Both the position numbers and the translations under genes were made by a program. From Mariannaea sp. PMI_226 (taxonomy: Eukaryota; Ascomycota; Sordariomycetes; Hypocreales; Nectriaceae), in the NCBI GenBank assembly GCA_024336345.1, contig JANFOG010000001.1:682001-746000 (forward strand): a stretch of 64,000 nt of DNA, read 5' to 3'. The notes under the pieces are model-generated. The model saw nothing but the letters and a program-made list of their open reading frames with translations, was not told the origin of the DNA and searched no databases. Position 1 is the stretch's first letter; each line of letters starts with the position of its first letter. Shown here one piece after another: positions 59,481 through 64,000 of this stretch.

Positions 59481-60812
59481 ATGAGGGGCTTCAACATGGC
59501 TACGAGGGTGAGTCCTCGGATACAGGCGGCTCTTTCTGCTACCGCTCGTCCTACATCATTCGTCTCCGCTTCGGCCTTGAAGCTCTCTCAGCAGCTCCGG
59601 TGCGCATCGGGAGCCTCCAGCGGTGACCTCAAGAAGACACCTCTCTATGACTTTCATGCTGCCAATGGCGGCAAGATGGTTCCCTTTGCGGGCTACAGTC
59701 TACCCGTCCAGTATGAGAGCCTCACCATTACCAAGTCTCACAAGTTCACCCGCTCAAACGCTTCATTGTTCGATGTGAGCCACATGGTGCAGCACATCTT
59801 CAAGGGACCCGATGCCGCGGCATTCCTAGAGAAGATTACGCCCTCGGACTGGAAGAACCAGGGCCTCATGCAGAGCAAACTGACCACGTTCCTTTGGCCT
59901 GGCACCGGTGGTATTGTCGACGACTCTGTCGTGACGAGATTGGGTGAGGACGAGTATTACGTCGTGACCAACGGCGCTTGCCTCGATAAGGACGTCAAGT
60001 ACTTCGACGAGGAACTAGGCAAGTTCGGTGGAAACCTCGAGTGGACGGTGCTCGAGAAATCAGGTCTTGTTGCCCTGCAGGGCCCTCAGGCCGCTGAGGT
60101 GCTCAATGAGGTCCTTGCCACTGATATCAACCTGAACGAGCTCTACTTCGGCAATGCCGCCTATGTTGAGCTGAAGCTTCCTGACGGAAGCAAGACACAC
60201 CCCATTCTTATCAGCCGAGGTGGCTACACCGGTGAGGATGGATTCGAGCTCTCTTTCAACGGCAAGCTCTACCCTGCTTTTGAGACGACCACTCCCGCCA
60301 TCGAGGCTCTCCTAGCCAAGGCTGGTCCTGAGCGCCTTCAGCTCGCTGGTCTTGGTGCGCGTGACTCTCTCCGCTTGGAGGCTGGCATGTGCCTCTACGG
60401 CCATGATCTAGACGATACTACGACACCAGTTGAGGCTGGTCTGAGCTGGATCATCCCTCCTGCCCGTCGACAAGCCGGTGGCTTCCACGGCGCCGAGGTC
60501 ATCATTCCTCAGCTCACTCCTAAGAGCAAGGGTGGCGCAGGTGTCTCTCGCCGCCGTGTCGGTTTCTTGGTTGAGGGTGCGCCCGCTCGCGAAGGCGTTG
60601 AGATTGAAAAGGATGGTGAGAAGGTCGGTGTCCTCACCAGTGGCGTTCCTAGCCCATCGCTGGGCAAGAACATTGCCATGGGTTACGTGCGAGACGGCCT
60701 GCAAAAGGTCGGTACCGAGGTAGATCTCCTGGTTCGAGGCAAGAAGCGCAAGGGCATCGTCACCAAGATGCCCTTCCTTCCAGCAAAGTACCACAAGGCC
60801 CCTACTGCGTAA
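59481..60812 (+). CDS. GCV1: Glycine cleavage system T protein (aminomethyltransferase), mitochondrial
   Basis: Transfers the methylene carbon of glycine from the aminomethyl-H protein to tetrahydrofolate, releasing ammonia, in the mitochondrial matrix. 443 residues, no intron. The first roughly 45 residues are Arg/Ser/Ala-rich without acidic residues, a mitochondrial presequence. The core begins at KKTPLYDFHAANGGKMVPFAGY. Asp98 in SLFDVSHM is the conserved catalytic Asp. Folate-site marks are RGGYTGEDGFELSF and LRLEAGMCLYGHDLDDTTTPVEAGLSW; the C-terminal barrel carries GVLTSGVPSPSLGKNIAMGYV. The first ATG is used; a second Met at residue 6 is also possible. Length and motifs are complete. 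Confidence 0.97.
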   Translation: MRGFNMATRVSPRIQAALSATARPTSFVSASALKLSQQLRCASGASSGDLKKTPLYDFHAANGGKMVPFAGYSLPVQYESLTITKSHKFTRSNASLFDVSHMVQHIFKGPDAAAFLEKITPSDWKNQGLMQSKLTTFLWPGTGGIVDDSVVTRLGEDEYYVVTNGACLDKDVKYFDEELGKFGGNLEWTVLEKSGLVALQGPQAAEVLNEVLATDINLNELYFGNAAYVELKLPDGSKTHPILISRGGYTGEDGFELSFNGKLYPAFETTTPAIEALLAKAGPERLQLAGLGARDSLRLEAGMCLYGHDLDDTTTPVEAGLSWIIPPARRQAGGFHGAEVIIPQLTPKSKGGAGVSRRRVGFLVEGAPAREGVEIEKDGEKVGVLTSGVPSPSLGKNIAMGYVRDGLQKVGTEVDLLVRGKKRKGIVTKMPFLPAKYHKAPTA

Positions 60813-62147
60813 TGAAGTGTAATGATGTCTTGTGTGCGTCTTGGTCTGGGTTTTTGGAGTGCAATGGGAGCGGAATACGATGATGTTCAACAGATGGGTA
60901 CTTTGGGAAAATCTGAAAGGAAAGAATGGTTTGTTCTTTATCATCACATCCAAGCTTATATTTAGAGAATAAAAAAAAAGGAAGTTATATATATGTGCAT
61001 TTTGGTACTCTTATGTAAAATAAGACTGGGTGTGTGCCTCTTCTGTCTGACAGGGGCAAGCTCTTGTTTGACAAAGCTGACTTGATCGGTGCAAGCTTTG
61101 TGTATTGGCGGGAATAGAAGGTAAGAAATTGCGACCAACACGTGTCGGAACTACGAAGGAAAAAATGTCCATGAACTTGAGAAGATGGTGTGACCTTTTT
61201 TTCAACACGAAGAGATTCTCAGTCCTTTTCCCGGGTCGAAATTACATGGGGGATGGGGTTGAGTGGTTTGATTGTTGCGAGCAATTCCGCCACATTATCT
61301 ACTTTGCTTAAGACACTTGTTTATACATGTAATACTCTGCAGTGACAACGAGTTTGACTAATGAGTACTTGGTCTAATATTATTTAACCTACCTTACACT
61401 TGCCTATGGGGACAGCCAACACAGCACGGCAATGGAGCAGATGGGTTGAGCAATAATGGAGGCGGGATGAATGGCGCGCCATCATTGGAGAATCCTGCTT
61501 GTTTGGATGTACGCCTTTTTCCGTTGAGACTCCAGCACTGCATCCAATCATGCAATTACGTGCTGCAACGACACACACAGTAAATGAAGGCAAAAGGCGT
61601 CGATTGGTGCCACCACGAAATGCAGCAATTTTAAGTCCCTCGTTTAGGTTGTGACTGAAAAGATGGGACCGATCCTCGACCGCTTCCCGACCTTTGAGTT
61701 GGGATGAACAGCATTTGTGTTGTTGTGCACCCCCTTCTCTCTCTGTCTCTCTCTTTCTCTCTCTCACCTCCGCTTGCCCCCAGTCGTCCTACGGTTGGGA
61801 CGGCGATACCGAGTCCCTCTTCGGTATGAAGGCCGCATAAGTCGGCACCGAAGAGAACCAGGGGGGGGGCAAACCTATATGGGATTTCTAGACGAAAAGC
61901 CGCCCTGCAGTAAATTGTAGCTTTGATCAACAAGGTCATGTCCTTTTGTTTTCTTTATTTTATTTCCCTTTTCCTTGGGGCAGTGATGGTTCGTGGAATT
62001 TTTTTTGGTTTCTTTTTTTTTTAGTCACGAGCACGAAATGACAAAAAAAGCTGAAACGTGTATCCCGTATTTCGCATGCAGGTCAACGATTTCTGATTGC
62101 TCAGACTATCTAAGGTATGGCCTAGTTTTGAAAGAGAAACAGAGAGC

Positions 62148-62170
62148 AAAAAAAAAAAAAAAAAAAAAAA
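62148..62170. repeat. 23-base A homopolymer
   Basis: Uninterrupted run of 23 A in the spacer downstream of GCV1. No retro-element body or target-site duplication was recognised beside it. Confidence 0.95.
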
Positions 62171-62604
62171 GAGGTGTGAACTGTTCGGATGCAGGCAATT
62201 GGAGCCGGGAGTTTTGACTAGGATGAGCCAACCCATGATACCACACAATGGTTACTAGGTTACTACTCTACTAAATTAACGGCCACGATCTTTGATGCAA
62301 GCGTTTTGCAGATATTGTGACAAATGGGAAGGGAACAAAAAAAAACATAAGAATGCTGACAAGATTTGAGTTTACCTACTTCAGATTTATAGAAATTAGA
62401 CAATAGCAGGGGATGTTTTACACACAAAATAAGGTAGTTAGTTCACTGAGCTTCAAGCTCGCCTACTACAGATTACTGGGTATGCGTTTTGTCCCCCTGC
62501 TCCTGCTTCTCCTCCTCTTGCCCTCGTATCTTTCCCCTCCTTCCTCTTCCAACCCTTGTCCGCCACCTCGCCGCCCTTGGCAACGACCTAAGGCAACTAC
62601 AGCA

Positions 62605-62695
62605 AGAAAGAGGTAAGGCAGGTACCGTAGATAGGTACAGTATGCAGGTGCCGTAGGTCGGTGCAGTAACTAGGTAGGTAAGGTACCTAGCACCA
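62605..62695. repeat. Cluster of GGTA/TACC words
   Basis: In about 90 bases the words AGGTA, GGTAC and AGGTAGGTAAGGTACC, together with near-variants such as AGGTG, occur more than eight times, with a palindromic GGTACC core. It is the densest cluster of a motif found in most intergenic regions of this window. Confidence 0.8.
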
Positions 62696-63394
62696 CCCGA
62701 CTCCATCAAAACAGCGAGACATGCATCACTGTCGAAGATGGCAAACAGGGATCCTCCATGCGCCAAGTCACCAACCAACCCATTGTCCCGTTGTTGTCCC
62801 ATTGTCCCATTTTCCCATCACGCATGTGCATGCATCTCCCAAAAGCAAGGGACAGGCACAAGCAGGCCAAAGGTGCCAAGGGCAACACAGACCCCTTCCA
62901 GGGCCGCACATCCACTGACTGACGAGAAGTGCTGTCGTGTCTCTCAATTTAATAATATGGAACCAAGGCGTTACGTCCAAATCATGTGCAGACTTAAGGT
63001 CTTTGTCGTCTACGGTTACCTACCTACCTAGTTTATATCCCAATTCCTCCCCCATACTTGGGTACACTTGCTCTTCTTCCCCGTCCAGCCTCACCTAATC
63101 CTCCCGCCCCGTCCCGTCCCAGCCCGGTCATTCGTTTTCATCTTTGTTGTTGTATATATCTCGGAATCTAGAATCATTTCTGTTAGTGTAGACCGGCTTC
63201 ACTTACGACTCTAAAGACGTTGTTCTGAAAGTATCAGCACTTCCTCCGTCCACAACCACAACAGCATTACGCATCAGCTCCAACCTAATACACAGCAGCC
63301 TCAATCTCAACCTCAACCTCAACCTCAATCAGCTTCAGCTTCAGCTTCTAGACTCCAGATCCATCTCATAACCCTTTAACTCACAACTCCCACA

Positions 63395-64000
63395 ATGAGG
63401 TTACCAGCGCAAGTCGCTGCAAATACCGCCACAGCTATTCCTTTCTGGCTATCACTGTTCTCCGTCTTCTCAGGCACGTATTCCTCCTTCTTTGACCGTC
63501 CACTAAATAGAATACCCTATGCTTACACGCACACCCCTTCACAGGAACCGCTATCGCCATTGATTGTACCAATGTAACTATTGCTAATGCTAATGACGCT
63601 GCCGACGTCCGGAAAACCTGTACTGTCATCACTGGAAGCTTAGGATTTGCCAAGGACCTCAGCGTAGACATCAATCTCGATGGAGTGCAAGAGATCAAGG
63701 GCGACGTGACGCACTCTGGCTGCGAAGAGTCCTGGGATGACTGCGCCATACCAGCCCCGTTCTCCATCTCCAGTTCCACGCTCACTAGAATCGGGGGTGC
63801 CCTCAGCTTCTATTATTTCCAAGGCCTTGAGGAATTATCCTTCCCAAGTCTGACCGAGGTCTACGGATCTGTGTCGTTAAAACGCCTCCATCAGCTCAAG
63901 ACACTCGATATCACCAAGCTTGCCAGGCTGGGCTACTTCATAATCGAAGCTGCCAATCTAACGAAGCTGGAGCATGAGGGCCTTCGAGGATTTACTGGTC
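63395..64000 (+). CDS. Ecm33-like GPI cell-wall protein, N-terminal part (cut by window edge)
   Basis: Fungal wall proteins of the Ecm33/Sps2 group are secreted, GPI-anchored, leucine-rich L-domain proteins needed for wall integrity. Exon 1 (63395-63473) and exon 2 (from 63545, running off the right edge) join to a hydrophobic N terminus ending GTAIAIDC, a signal peptide probably cut after AIA. Then come repeats of 20-25 residues of the L-domain type (CTVITGSLGFAKDLSVDINLDGVQ, split here, is the first; IGGALSFYYFQGLEELSFP and VYGSVSLKRLHQLKTLDI follow). Cys pairs near the start fit the family. The only donor that keeps phase is GC (GGCACGT), so intron 1 (71 bases) appears to be GC-AG. The C-terminal GPI signal lies outside the window. 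The leader is rich in CAACCT/CAGCTT repeats. Confidence 0.8.

Larger units (their letters stand above)
60813..63394. other. Gene-free spacer GCV1 / Ecm33-like gene
   Basis: 2.6 kb with no recognisable gene on either strand. It contains a CT-dinucleotide tract (about 61735-61766), a 23-A run (62148-62170), a dense GGTA cluster (62605-62695) and, from about 63230, an A/C/T-rich leader with CAACCT and CAGCTT hexamer repeats (about 63300-63350) ahead of the next gene. Confidence 0.5.

Noticed and set aside
62148..62170. Poly-A tail of a retro-inserted element
   Set aside because: No element body, promoter boxes or target-site duplication could be seen beside the 23-A run.

Overview
The window is nuclear DNA of a filamentous ascomycete. 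The evidence is split genes with short introns (about 50-190 bases) carrying CTAAC/CTGAC-type branch points, C-biased third codon positions, fungal-specific versions of housekeeping proteins (hsp30-type small heat-shock protein with a split alpha-crystallin domain, lumazine synthase with an internal insertion, RRM+YTH protein), and many dispersed GGTA/TACC motifs between genes. A Sordariomycete, probably Hypocreales, is my inference; nothing seen fixes the genus.

Layout. At the left edge a MutL-family mismatch-repair gene (minus, cut by the window start) diverges from RIB4 (lumazine synthase, riboflavin pathway). RIB4 converges on a two-exon gene for a 908-residue disordered, Met/Gln-rich protein that I do not recognise. 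About 10 kb without a recognisable gene follows (6.5-16.2 kb). Next are a Mn-type cation diffusion facilitator (5 exons), STT4 (phosphatidylinositol 4-kinase, minus, 3 exons) and, divergent from it, PRE7 (20S proteasome beta-6). A second gene-poor stretch of about 8-10 kb (26.7-37.0 kb) leads to an RRM+YTH RNA-binding protein. After a 3.6-kb spacer come an intronless hsp30-type heat-shock gene with three heat-shock elements, RAD51, NUP120, VPS26 (minus), RPL9, a cysteine-rich membrane protein (minus), VMA13, GCV1, and the 5' part of an Ecm33-like cell-wall protein gene cut by the right edge.

The genes do not form one pathway or a secondary-metabolite cluster. They are individually transcribed core-cell genes for DNA repair, membrane traffic (PI4P, retromer, V-ATPase), protein turnover and folding, translation, nuclear pores, one-carbon and riboflavin metabolism, and cell wall. 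No transposon open reading frame, tRNA, rRNA or CRISPR array could be supported. The unexplained material is the two gene-poor blocks, their homopolymer and polypyrimidine tracts, and a small coding-like stretch split by 26 T just upstream of the cation transporter. Exon boundaries were read by eye from GT-AG (twice GC-AG) sites; for every complete spliced gene the joined exons sum to a whole number of codons.
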